From Armillaria gallica (taxonomy: Eukaryota; Basidiomycota; Agaricomycetes; Agaricales; Physalacriaceae): a DNA stretch of 64,000 nt. Below, piece by piece: positions 1 through 9,343 of this stretch. The notes below the pieces were generated by a model, which saw nothing but the letters and a program-made list of their open reading frames with translations, did no database searches and was not told the origin of the DNA. The position numbers and the translations under genes are program-made. The stretch lies in contig JBANDB010000006.1 of assembly GCA_037576215.1 (NCBI GenBank), positions 1 through 64,000 of the forward strand. Direction: 5' to 3'. The first letter of the stretch is position 1. Every line of letters starts with the position of its first letter.

Positions 1-251
1 GATTGAAAATTATTGACGAATATCTTGTCGTCACGGTCGAAGGGGTTCAAAAGACTTATACGCTAGCAGGCGCGATATATCACGGCCAAGGTCACTTTAC
101 TGCAAGGGTGATTGTCGATCGCGAATATTGGTTCCACGATGGCATGACAACAGGTAAAGAGCTGATACCCGATACTCGAAATGCAAGAGCAGATATGACT
201 AAATGCAGAGGCCAAATTTTAATAACGGCTGTGTATACTTTGCTGTCATAA
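1..251 (+). CDS. 3' end of a transposon-associated (KDZ-type) protein, partial
   Basis: The frame is open from the window edge to a TAA at 249-251 and has no convincing ATG, so this is the C-terminal end (about 80 aa) of a protein that starts outside the window. The motifs YTLAGAIYHGQGHFTARVI, WFHDGM and a late CRGQ resemble the C-terminus of the peptidase-like hypothetical proteins that accompany Kyakuja-Dileera-Zisupton (KDZ) transposons in agaricomycetes. That family link is from memory of the motif and is not proven here. The repeat-rich DNA immediately downstream fits a transposon-derived neighbourhood. It could equally be a decayed fragment, since only the tail is visible. Confidence 0.4.
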   Translation, partial: LKIIDEYLVVTVEGVQKTYTLAGAIYHGQGHFTARVIVDREYWFHDGMTTGKELIPDTRNARADMTKCRGQILITAVYTLLS

Positions 252-779
252 AATATCAACGAATGGTGACGATTGTGGATACAAACGAGGCCTTGCCGTT
301 TACCGTTTACATGCTGTAATAGTCGGGCCGAACGCTGTGTGGACAACCAACAGCAACACCCGTAAGAGCAAAAAAGTGTAATGTTTGTACATTACTATGT
401 TTCATCACAGACATTACAATCATCTTCTTGTCGCGACTCGCCGGGACACGTTCTCCTATACCTGGATCGTAAGGTTCGTGTGATGCTCTGATAGCATTAT
501 CCTTGTAGCGACGGCAAGTGTCATCCCCGATTCTTTCGTAAGTTAGTCGGCTTTCGGGTAGTCGCGGAAGAGACGTTGGAAGGGCGAGAATAATTCCAAG
601 TCATTGCGATCAGAATGCATGATTTTCGAGGTATGAAAGGCATTTTTATGTTCAGGTAGATCGTTGTAAAAGATATTTCGAAGTAGAACGTCGCTTTAGA
701 AGACCACACTCGATGGATTGACGGCAGATGGGCTGGAAATTTGCGACTCTTGAAGAGATAATGGTACATTGCTCGAGAC
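252..779. other. Non-coding stretch, no gene recognised
   Basis: No open frame here shows a recognisable motif. The minus-strand frames that cross 521-946 are explained by the palindromic repeat at 780-824 rather than by a gene. Confidence 0.5.
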
Positions 780-824
780 GCCATTGTCTCCAGCACCCTC
801 GAAAATGGGGGTATGGAGATGATG
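780..824 (-). repeat. Palindromic repeat, copy 1 (inverted)
   Basis: This is an imperfect hairpin: GCCATTGTCTCCA on the left pairs with TGGAGATGATG on the right around a CCC...AAAAT...GGG centre. Its reverse complement matches the copies at 1720-1772, 2009-2063 and 2165-2210. Read in one frame, all four give a peptide like HTPIFEGAGDNG, which shows how conserved the unit is. It lies in the opposite orientation to the other three. Confidence 0.65.
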
Positions 825-1719
825 AACCCAGTGGACGGTGATGAAGAGAAAATCGACGTGTGCCTGGCCACACAGCCACTGATCGAAGCCCGGAGGCCCA
901 TTCCGGAAGCTGAACAAGTGAGCAAATATCCACTTAGCATGAACATCGCTTTCGATACATTTTCTCTGAAGGTCCGGAAGACGTCGTAATATGTCGTTGT
1001 GCCACCATTGTACGAACTTGATTCATTTTTGGATCATTCAGTACTATCAAAGCATCCAGAGGTTCCACTTTTCTGATATCTTGCGTCCGGTTGGTTTCTT
1101 TCAACATACATGGTGCGTCTTGTTTTGTATATCGTGTTGAAATGTATAGAATGCTTTATTTATGATGGAAGATAAAGCATACTCTCACTGCAAGCTGTAT
1201 AAATTAGTTCCCGAGCTGTCGACATTCACTAAAGGGTATGCTTTCACTGTTTGCCATTTCGCGTTAATGAAAGACAGTTCTACTTGTGCTCATATCGTCT
1301 GACCGAAACATTGAAGTCGCATTACGAGGTTTCGGATGCTTCGGATATTATACCTATACTTGTATGAAGTCTATTTTGCATTTATTCCGATTTTTTTTCT
1401 GTAGAGGAGACCCATTGAGATGGTATATATGCTGTTAGATGAGTATTGGTCGGACTAAACATCAATGAATCCATATTGATAGCTTAATGCCTCGAGGTAT
1501 CCTGCCCAAAAAAAATTGAGATACTTATTTAACATATAATGAAGCTGTTGCATTACTATCGAAAGGAATAAACGACCAGTGGCCAGTATACAGAGGACGT
1601 ACAGGCATACAGGACACAAGGCCGGCTAGTCGGACCGGTATACCGAATAGCCTTTGCTGTGCATTCGTGCTTACAATACCCTCTCACCGATTCAAATATT
1701 CACGGCGTGAGTTGCAACT
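825..1719. other. AT-rich intergenic stretch, nothing recognised
   Basis: There is no long open frame, no splice-linked protein motif and no RNA-gene signature that I can support. It separates copy 1 from the other three palindromic repeats. Confidence 0.5.
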
Positions 1720-1772
1720 GGCACCATCATCTCTACAGCTCCATTTTTTATGGTGCTGAAGATAATGGTGCC
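1720..1772 (+). repeat. Palindromic repeat, copy 2
   Basis: The outer arms are perfect (GGCACCAT at 1720 against ATGGTGCC ending at 1772) and the inner arms are imperfect around a CCATTTTTTATGG centre. One frame reads HHHLYSSIFYGAEDNGA, which aligns with the peptide read from the other copies. Confidence 0.65.
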
Positions 1773-2008
1773 ATTTGTTCCTGCAGCCCCGCTGCCATCA
1801 TCAACGTCAACGACGCCCTGATCTTAGAGCCACCGCCCCCCCACAAAAAGACAGACCATTCTCACTCGACAACGACCCCGACTAGACGATGACGTCAACC
1901 ACTTCCCTCCCTCAATGCTGCCCTTATTGCTAACGACGCGTCCATCATCCTTCACGCTACCCACTTCTACAAGAAAAACACCCTCTCCCGCTCGATGCAT
2001 GCCTTGGC

Positions 2009-2063
2009 CAGTACCGTCAACTTCACACCCCCATTTTTGAGGGTGCCGGAGATGATGGTGCTG
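2009..2063 (+). repeat. Palindromic repeat, copy 3
   Basis: The core CACACCCCCATTTTTGAGGG is followed by TGCCGGAGATGATGGTG. One frame reads QLHTPIFEGAGDDGA. The sequence between copies 3 and 4 is also loosely similar to the flank of copy 2, so the repeat may be the recognisable core of a larger degenerate element. Confidence 0.65.
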
Positions 2064-2164
2064 TCCGTTTCTTCTCCAAATACTGTCGACGTCTCCCCAA
2101 CAAAGCTAACCAACTACCCACCAAGACGGCCCTACCCTCACTCGACGATTCTCCCGACCGGCGC

Positions 2165-2210
2165 TGCCATCTCGCCACCCCAGTTTTCAAGGGTGTCGGA
2201 GACGATGGCA
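2165..2210 (+). repeat. Palindromic repeat, copy 4
   Basis: TGCCATCTCGCCACCC pairs imperfectly with GGGTGTCGGAGACGATGGCA around AGTTTTCAA. One frame reads HLATPVFKGVGDDGS. It is about 100 bp downstream of copy 3 in the same orientation. Confidence 0.65.
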
Positions 2211-2739
2211 GTAATTGTTTCTCTCTGCGACGCCGCTATCATCACCGATACCTATTTCAAAATATTAAATCCATTGTTTCTTCGTTCTTTTGTAGCCTCT
2301 GTTCTCCCGTTTGTACAATGTTTCATTTTTATTATTCGGTGTATTCAAATCAATGTACTTCCAAATAAATTACATTGGTTTCAATTTTCATATGACTAAA
2401 ATAGTTTGAGAGAAAAAAATAAGTGACATCCAAAATCTCGGAAGGAGGGCCTATGGACCCAAAAATTGGCTAAAATTCAACACCAGTACGAAAAGATTTT
2501 CCAGCCCAAAAACGCGACCCAAAATGGCTGGGCTACTGGCCCAATCCCAAGGGAAAAGGCGTGGTGATGGCTGTGCTGCTAATGAGCGGTACAGGTGGCA
2601 TCCTGAGTTCGAATGCTGCATAGAAAAGGGTCAAACCCTACAGCATGGCCTGGAACAAGTCCATATCGAAGGGCATGGCGTCGAAGAAGGGAGCGATAAC
2701 ACATAACAAGGAGAGGAGCGCTTGATATAGAGGTTTCCC

Positions 2740-3190
2740 AGTGCATATGAGTATGCATCCTGTATGAATGACGTTTTCTACGGCGATTGGGCGCGCATGG
2801 GTATGCATACTCTAGTTTACTGCGCTATGCAGAGCGCATTTTCGTAATGTAATGGCCTTAGACAGTCATACCGTTGAACTCCATTTGCAGGACGTGTCAT
2901 TAGAGATAGGCAATGAGACTGAATATCGTCGGGAGATCGAGAGAGTAAAATGAGAATATTGTTCTATTGCTACGAGACCACCATGAAGTTACCAGAGGAT
3001 CAATTACTACGAATATTGTGATGTAACTAGGACGTGGGAAAATTACAGGACCCTGAGTATGCAGAGTCGGAAGGAGCTGCGCACGACGCTCTGCATACTC
3101 CATAACTCGCCTGTAGTTACAGGAAACTCTGCATACCGGGCTGCACTGTAACTACAGGGCAACTCTGCATAATATGGACGGTATAGCCTC
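2740..3190. repeat. Cluster of short palindromes built on TATGCAGAG and CTGTAGTTACAG
   Basis: The word TATGCAGAG or its complement CTCTGCATA occurs about five times (near 2824, 3057, 3091, 3124 and 3159). The palindrome CCTGTAGTTACAGG (about 3109) and its inverted partner CTGTAACTACAGG (about 3146) flank one copy, and GTATGCATAC occurs near 2793. The density of inverted words is well above the surroundings. No coding frame explains it. Confidence 0.5.
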
Positions 3191-3704
3191 ATAAGTAATA
3201 GTTGTTCCGGACCGAGGTTGCCGCATCCCCTGGAAACTTTTTTCCTGATTTGCTGATGTCATAGGTTCGAGTGAATCAAAGAGCCTCCATGAACGAGGGA
3301 AGCTACAATTTTCGTTAGATGTAGTTAAACGCTTGTCTAATATGAGCGGAACTTTGTTGACTGCATTCTGTTAATAACAATAAATTACCCCGCTGTGGTG
3401 GTTGCAGCAGCCTACCCTGCTAATTTTCGTTTGTGTATGCGTGTCACTGTAATTATTCCAAGGTTGAGACCAAGTACATTCATTTTGTTTCGTTTGTATG
3501 TGCGTATCAGTGCCATCAACCTTATTCATTTGACCCAACTACACACAGCTTCCTCTTACCACCACTCTCATTTCTTTTGATCTCTCTATTTCGTCGCTTT
3601 CTCACTCTTCTTTGGTTACTCGTTCATCTGTTGGTCCCTATGGGTCGAATTACGGGCCCTGTAGCCGGGGGTTGCTCACATCGATTCCTTCGTCCATTGT
3701 CCCG

Positions 3705-3768
3705 CCCTCCCGCGGCATCTTCTGGAAGTGCCGAAACGACACCTAGGTACGTCTGCGAAACGTAGTCG
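3705..3768 (+). repeat. 64-bp direct repeat, unit A
   Basis: It begins CCCTCCCGCGGCATCTTCTG, contains CTAGGTACGT and ends TAGTCG. Unit B at 3880-3943 has the same length, the same ends and about three quarters identity. Both units read the same short peptide in one frame (PPAASS then RYV). Confidence 0.6.
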
Positions 3769-3879
3769 ATCTTCGTCGACAGTTCCAAACAAGACGTCCA
3801 GCAACCTGCTCATCAACCATCGCCTACGCAAAGACGAGGGCTCCGATGCCAATACTACGGGCGCGTGTACGTTGCCCTA

Positions 3880-3943
3880 CCCTCCCGCGGCATCATCTGA
3901 AAGCTCAGACGTGATGTCTAGGTACGTATATGAAAAATAGTCG
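3880..3943 (+). repeat. 64-bp direct repeat, unit B
   Basis: This is the second, diverged copy of the unit at 3705-3768, 175 bp downstream. A second shared word, CGATGCCAA, occurs between and after the units (about 3844 and 4077). The duplicated segment is therefore probably longer than 64 bp and partly decayed. The Copia element inserted about 230 bp further on. Confidence 0.6.
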
Positions 3944-4171
3944 CTGTGTCGAGAGATCCGACTGATACGCCCAGAAACCCGACCACTGGGTCCCCTCGCT
4001 CACGCGCTGACAAGAGTCTCGAAGTTTTTGCGATATACGCGCGCACCGGACACTCCGGATCCTCTCTCGACGCCACCGATGCCAACAGTAGTGTTCCGTC
4101 CAACGGCAAGGAAAAATCATGTTCATGCCTAGCGGTGGTGGGCGCGTGCCTGGTAATGTTTGCATGGGTTC

Positions 4172-4176
4172 ACAGG
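4172..4176. repeat. Target-site duplication of the Copia element, left
   Basis: ACAGG lies directly before the left LTR and is repeated directly after the right LTR at 9339-9343. A 5-bp duplication is the usual footprint of a Ty1/Copia integrase. It fixes the element ends at 4177 and 9338. Confidence 0.9.
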
Positions 4177-4511
4177 TAGAGTAAGATGAACAACGTAGTT
4201 AGAACTCAGTCGGCGCAGTAATAGTGAAACGACTGTATTGATATAATACCATACCTAGAGTAAGATGAACAACGTAGTTAGAACTAAAAGAACGAGTGAG
4301 TAAAGTATGTATGGTATATGAGTTAAGTAAAGCATACCTCAGTCGGCGCAGTAATAGTGAAACGACTGAGGATGCGGATGTAACTACGAGGTATATATAC
4401 TGTCGGGTTGAAGTATAGGAGTATGGAAAAAGGAAAAGTCCGATAAGGAGCGGCATACAATATAAGTAATAAGGACGGGATCGAGTCGGGTATCACGTGT
4501 CTCGTTCAACA
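4177..4511 (-). repeat. Copia 3' LTR (335 bp, with 133-bp extra block)
   Basis: It matches the 202-bp 5' LTR except for one base (A in GGCATACAAT, G in the other LTR) and an extra 133 bp. The extra block carries a second copy of the 30-bp LTR end (4256-4285). It is flanked by two copies of a 29-bp word (4207-4235 and 4340-4368) that begins CAGTCG and ends CGACTG. Part of the block, around 4287-4339, is absent from the other LTR. Confidence 0.9.
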
Positions 4512-4520
4512 CTCCCCCAG
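4512..4520 (-). other. Copia polypurine tract
   Basis: On the element's strand CTGGGGGAG sits directly against the start of the 3' LTR. This is the expected position of the plus-strand primer for reverse transcription. Confidence 0.8.
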
Positions 4521-4530
4521 ACACGGGAGA

Positions 4531-5967
4531 TCAGTCGGTTAAGTGCAGATCAGCGAGGTAGCGGTAGTGGTGGTCGCGATGAAGTGGTTTAGTGAAAAGA
4601 TCCGCAGCGTTGACCTTCCCACGGATGAATTCGACCTTGATGTCACCGGCACGTACAAGTTCGCGGATGTAGTGCTCGCGAATGTCAATGTGTTTGACTT
4701 TGTGGTGATTGCAGGTCGTATTCGTCAAAGAAACAGCGCCACGATTGTCGCATTTAAGTATCCCCGGCCTCTCCTGCTCTAACCCGACCTCCGATAACCA
4801 GGAAAACATCCACTTCATTTGCTGGGCAGCACGCGTGAGCGAGACAAATTCGGCCTCGACAGTAGACAGGGCGACAGTAGCTTGGCGTTTCGAACTCCAC
4901 GCAACGGGACCACCAGACATCATAAAGACATACCCCGAGGTGGATCTCAGGGTATCCTTACAGCCTCCATAGTCTGAATCGACAAATCCCATAGGTTTGA
5001 GAGGTTCGTCGCGTGAATAAGTGATCCCGTAGTCAATGGTTGACTTGATATAGCCAATGACGTGCATCAGGGAGTTCCAGTGAGCCAATCCAGGGTTATT
5101 CTGGAATCGCGACAAGACACTGACAACGTATGCGAGATCTGGCCGCGTTGCGAGTTGCCCCCACATGACAGATCCCAGTACTTGACGGTATGGCTTCTCC
5201 CTCATCTCCTCTTCTTCCTCGCTGGAGGATGGGCCCATCGTCGAGTCCAACGTTGTCCCCACAGACATAGGCGTCGAGCGAGGTGGTATATCCTGTAAGC
5301 CAAACCTCTCAATTACATGCTCCCAGTACGGTCTTTGGGAGAGTCGCACAGTCCCCGCTTTCAGGTCCTGATCCACGCGCATACCCAGGAAGTAGCTTCT
5401 CTCCCCCACATCTTTTATCTCCCAACGTTCGGCGAGTTCATCTTTCCTTTTGTTAGCTTCCTCAGTGCTCGTCGAAGCCCCCCATACGTCGTCTGTATAT
5501 GTGTCGGTAATGGTAAACGATCCGTCTTCATCCCACTTCGTTCGTATGCATGGGTCTGCTCGCGAGGTATAGTATCCAAGGTCGTCATACGTCTCGGCCA
5601 GAGTCTCGAACCAGTCGTGTGCACCTTGCATTGTACCGTAGATGGTGTGGACCAGTTTACAGACCTTGTCTTCCTCACCAGGTACGATGTATCCCTGTGG
5701 CTGGCGCATGTAAATGTCCTCCTTGGTTTCGCTATTCAAGTATGCTGAGACGAAGTCGACCTGCCACAGGTGAAGGTTCATGCTTGCTGCTATAGCCGCC
5801 GTCATGCGAACCGATTCGAGACGAGTTACTGCTGCCCAAGTTTTGTTATAGTCGACGCCTAGCTGTTGAGTGTATCCCTTTCCAACTAATCTCGCCTCGT
5901 CCCGAATCCGATTTCCATCGCCGTCCCATTTGATATCAAACACCCACATAGAGTCCATTATGTTCAT
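4531..5967 (-). pseudogene. Copia pol: reverse transcriptase and RNase H
   Basis: This 478-codon open frame carries the Copia-type reverse transcriptase (RVT_2) and RNase H. Landmarks are LVGKGYTQQLGVDY near the start, WQVDFVSAYLN, the catalytic loop YTDDVWG in the place of the usual YVDD, YFLGMRV, and in RNase H FVDSDYGGCKDTLRSTSGY and ALSTVEAEFVSL. The C-terminus LFTKPLHR is the usual Copia ending and lies only a few bases from the polypurine tract. The frame is continuous with the integrase frame upstream but is separated from it by two in-frame TGA codons (6175-6177 and 6004-6006). The ATG at its start is therefore only the first one after the last stop. The reverse transcriptase domain itself looks undamaged. 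Confidence 0.93.
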
Positions 5968-6174
5968 GTCAGGAGTCGCCGGTACCAGATCCCAAGTGTG
6001 CTTTCAAATATGCATGTTGTATTCATCGTCCATTGCTGCTCCCCAACGCTCTGTGTCCAGTTTCATAGCTTCATTGTACGTCTTTGGAATGTGATGAGAT
6101 GCTTTTGTATCCACGAGAAAAGCCACGTATTCTTCAAGGTCCATGCCTAATTTCCTCATCTGCGCGACTGCTGC

Positions 6175-7296
6175 TCATGGGTGTACGGAGTTGGTCGCCC
6201 AGTCCTCCCCCATAGCCCTGGCTTGGTTCTCGGATTGTTGGTATTCTTGGGATTCGGCAGCTGCTCGCGTCGATGTCTGTATCCTTGTCGAGCGACGTGG
6301 TGGTGGTGGATTCTCGCTGGGAATAGGATCTTGGACTTCAGGAGTTTCAGGCGCAGCATCATTTGGATTGGTGTTGGTGGTCGACGTGTTAGTCGTCTCA
6401 GCAGGCTCCTTTGGGGCATCAGGGAACAGTCCGTCGTTCGGTTCAGTCTCCCCCACGACGGACAACGTGCGACGCGGCACACCTTCCTCGAAGATGACGT
6501 CACGCGAGATGAAGATCTTGCCCGATTCATCAAGTAATTTATAATGTCCCCCGGATGCGTACCCCAGTAAGCGTGCCCTGATCGATCGATCGTCTAATTT
6601 GCTTCCACCAGATACCTGCTGCCCATTGACGGTTGGAATCTTCGCCCAGCATACAGAGCCAAAAGCACGTAGGTGAGAGACGTCTTGCCGTTTCCCAGTC
6701 CATAACTCCGCAGGGATCATATCAGGGTGACGACATGATGGGATCAAGTTCCTCGTGTACACCGACACTGCCGCAGCTTCTGCCCAGTATTTGTGGGCGA
6801 GACCTGAGTCCCGTAGTAGTGCACGAGTATCTTGGATGGTCGTACGAATTGCTCTCTCTGCCAATCCATTCTCTGGGGACGAGTACGGCGCCGTGAGTTC
6901 AAGAATAATGCCATGTTCCTTGCAGTAGTCGACCCACTTCGACCCTGCAAAGGCGTTATCGGCACGTAAATGCTTGACTCGACGACCAGTCTGGTTTTCG
7001 GCTAACACTCGGAAATCGTCGAAGGCCTGGATTGTAGTCTCATCGGTTTTATCGGCGAGGAATGCTCCGTGCTTGAATGAAGTGCCGCTATCCACGATCG
7101 GCATGAAGTAAGACTTTCCCCCATTCGATACCACGCGGCTCGGACCCCACAGATCTGTCGCCACAAGGTGAAGGGGTTCCACATTGGGATCTGTTGGCTC
7201 ATCAAACGGTCGACGTGTCTGTTTCGCCATGAGACAGTCTTCATTCACACTTTCCCTCGATGTTTCTGTCTGTAATTCCCCCAGCGAGGCCGTCAA
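6175..7296 (-). pseudogene. Copia pol: integrase
   Basis: This frame holds the rve integrase core. Visible landmarks are the metal-binding region LHLVATDLWGPSRVVSNGGK, HLRADNAFAG, and APYSSPENGLAERAIRTT with the catalytic glutamate, followed by the Copia hallmark YWAEAAAVSVYTRNL. It ends at TGA 6175-6177, where the protein should continue: the same frame stays coding through 6174-5968, broken once more by TGA 6004-6006. Both stops could come from CGA by a single C-to-T change. Upstream it overlaps the protease frame because of a 4-bp duplication. Confidence 0.92.
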
Positions 7297-7873
7297 CTAA
7301 ATTCTTCGACGCCATAGACTCGATAGTCTCAATGCTCGCGTGTGCAAGGCGACGGTGCCATTGGCATAAGGAGGTTGGATTACTCCTCGACGACATAGCG
7401 AAATGCCCAGCAGGTAATTCACTTTCGTCATCCACACATTCAAGGACGTACATCCCATTCTCTCCTTTCCCAGTGAAGATCTCGGCACCATTTACGTCCT
7501 TGACAACTGCTTGTTTTCCCCCAAACGTTGTGTAGAACCCCGCAGCATCGAGAGCACTGACAGAGATGAGGTTCGCGGCTAGCGAAGGTGCGTATAAAGC
7601 GTTCTTGAAGGTTAGTCTGACTAACTTCTTCTCCCCAGACTTGCGACGGAAGAGCTTAGTGGCTGTCCCAACGCCCAGAATTGAGAAACCACCCTCCACT
7701 TGCTTCGCCGAAGATCCAGTACGGTACGGCTGGGGCGTGTATTCGGTGAACCCTTTAAGATCTCGCAGGAAGTGGTCACTAGCGCCAGAATCAAGGAAGT
7801 GTAGCGACTTCGTGGGCTTTCGTCCTTGGAACGTCGTTGAGACGTATGCTCTGTCTGCAACGGGTGCGCGCAT
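7241..7873 (-). pseudogene. Copia pol: aspartic protease and pre-integrase zinc finger
   Basis: The protease active site reads LHFLDSGASDHF, a standard retropepsin D-S/T-G-A-S motif. The GAG_pre-integrs segment LCQWHRRLAHASIETI supplies the histidines of the HHCC integrase zinc finger. The frame ends GKCE then stop, because TGAA is present twice in tandem (about 7241-7250). Removing one copy in principle rejoins it to the integrase frame as C-E-D-C, the expected CxxC. Relative to gag, this frame is shifted by -1, within a window of about 30 nt upstream of 7873. Confidence 0.9.
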
Positions 7874-9033
7874 ATGTACTCTTCCACCTCAAAAAGACTG
7901 ATATCCAGGCCGTCCTCGTCAACCTCCTCAAGGCCTAAGGCTTCGAAATCGGACATGGATGAGACGGTCACTTCCTCGAAGTCTGAGAATTCATCCTCGG
8001 CGTCAACGTCTTCAAGATGGGGCATCTCGCTGTCTACTACTTCCTCAACTGTCACACCTCGGTTGGTATCCTCGCCACCAGATGTCGCATATGCCATGAA
8101 CGCGATGTGAGGTACGTGGGCAACTGTCAGGTTCGCCTGGGGAGTCGCAGTAGTCTGTGTGTTTGACGGCGAGCTGGACGACGCATTGTTCGCCTGGTTA
8201 CTCCTTCTGTTCCTCCCAAAGTTCTCTGGGAACTGGCCTTCCTTCCCTCCACCAGGCCAGTAACAGTCTGAGACGTTATGGGTCGAACGCTTACGAGCCT
8301 TGCATTCAGGGTTAATGCAATACTTCCCAGTCAAAGATTTCGCATTCAGGGCAAGGGATGAATCTGCCTTCGCGGGGTATAGAGTGATATGGTGGGTTTG
8401 GAGTAGCGAAGTAATTTCAACAGTCGTCTTGCATTGGTACAAGGATGGTATGATTGGGAGCCAGCTCGCAGTGTGAGGAAGAGAGCGTATGATAATTCCC
8501 CTGAAGTCTTTGTCCGTCAACTCACGTCCAGTCTCAGATAGATTGTCAACTGCAGCTCGTTTCGTACGGAGGTCCTGAATGTGGGCCTCCATGTCAGCTC
8601 CCTCCGTGTACTTCGTATTCTGAAGAAGTCGTTGAGCCTCGGATAAGGCCATCTCGTTCTGGACGGCGTAAGTGTTTATAATCGAGTCCCATGCCTCTTT
8701 CGCTGTTCCCGTCGTCTTGACCCCTAATCCTATAGGGTCGGAGACGTTGAGGATGATGTGGGAGCGTACATGGGAGTCTCGAAATTTCCATTCGTCAAGC
8801 GACGGTGTGGATGAGTAGAGTGGGGTGGGGTCCGGTGGGAGTGGCGCAGTTGTCGGTGCAGTGCCCTGGGTCGTCTGTGCGGTGGGTGGGCATGGTATCG
8901 ACCCATCCACGTACCCCCATAAGCCTTTACCACTGATGATTTCAGTGATCTTGACTTTCCAGGTGGCAAGGTTCTTGCTGTTAAACTGGGAGGCTTCGGG
9001 GAGTTGGGTAATGGAAGGGCTCGTCGTCGACAT
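7860..9033 (-). CDS. Copia gag
   Basis: This is the nucleocapsid/capsid polyprotein of the element. It starts MSTTSPSITQLPEASQFNSK, a typical Copia/UBN2 gag start (substrate-like WKVKITEII). It continues through the helical capsid region (KEAWDSIINTY, MEAHIQDLRTKR) and has a cysteine/histidine cluster near residue 235 (CINPECKARKRSTHNVSDCYW) in the place of the zinc knuckle. The frame remains open to 7621, but its reading beyond about 7870 is not protein-like because the protease frame takes over there. The ATG at 9033 is the first in frame and lies about 105 bp inside the 5' LTR border. This is the only undamaged part of the coding region. Confidence 0.85.
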
Positions 9034-9136
9034 AGTTAGGGGTTACGGTTTTTCGTGTGGGTATTGAGTCGCTTTGTGGATAGAATTTACTGCGTGTTCT
9101 TGACTGGTTCAAAGGCAAGGGCGGGGCCACATAACC

Positions 9137-9338
9137 TAGAGTAAGATGAACAACGTAGTTAGAACTCAGTCGGCGCAGTAATAGTGAAACGACTGAGGAT
9201 GCGGATGTAACTACGAGGTATATATACTGTCGGGTTGAAGTATAGGAGTATGGAAAAAGGAAAAGTCCGATAAGGAGCGGCGTACAATATAAGTAATAAG
9301 GACGGGATCGAGTCGGGTATCACGTGTCTCGTTCAACA
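9137..9338 (-). repeat. Copia 5' LTR (202 bp)
   Basis: It starts TGTTGAACGAG on the minus strand and includes a TATATATAC box that could act as the promoter. It ends CTTACTCTA. The adjoining sequence on the element's strand, GGTTATGTGGCCCC, is where the tRNA primer-binding site should be. I do not recognise which tRNA it matches. Confidence 0.92.
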
Positions 9339-9343
9339 ACAGG
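9339..9343. repeat. Target-site duplication of the Copia element, right
   Basis: ACAGG is identical to 4172-4176. Confidence 0.9.

Larger units (their letters stand above)
4177..9338 (-). mobile_element. Ty1/Copia LTR retrotransposon, full length but non-autonomous
   Basis: The element is 5,162 bp with two LTRs, a 5-bp target duplication, a polypurine tract and a gag-pol region in the Copia order: gag, protease, integrase, reverse transcriptase, RNase H. On its own (minus) strand the LTR begins TGTTGAACGAG and ends CTTACTCTA. Apart from a 133-bp extra block in the 3' LTR, the two LTRs differ at one visible base, so the insertion is recent. The coding region is nevertheless broken: a frame change between gag and protease, a 4-bp duplication at the integrase zinc finger, and two in-frame TGA codons before the reverse transcriptase. 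It was probably mobilised by proteins of an intact relative, or decayed quickly after insertion. Confidence 0.95.

Noticed and set aside
521..946. Overlapping minus-strand open frames of 70-140 codons
   Set aside because: No domain and no splice context. The conserved part coincides with palindromic repeat copy 1, so the similarity to other frames is due to the repeat.
7840..7910. Programmed -1 ribosomal frameshift between gag and protease
   Set aside because: No XXXYYYZ heptamer lies in the overlap, and the rest of pol carries obvious random damage. Kept only as a low-interest question.
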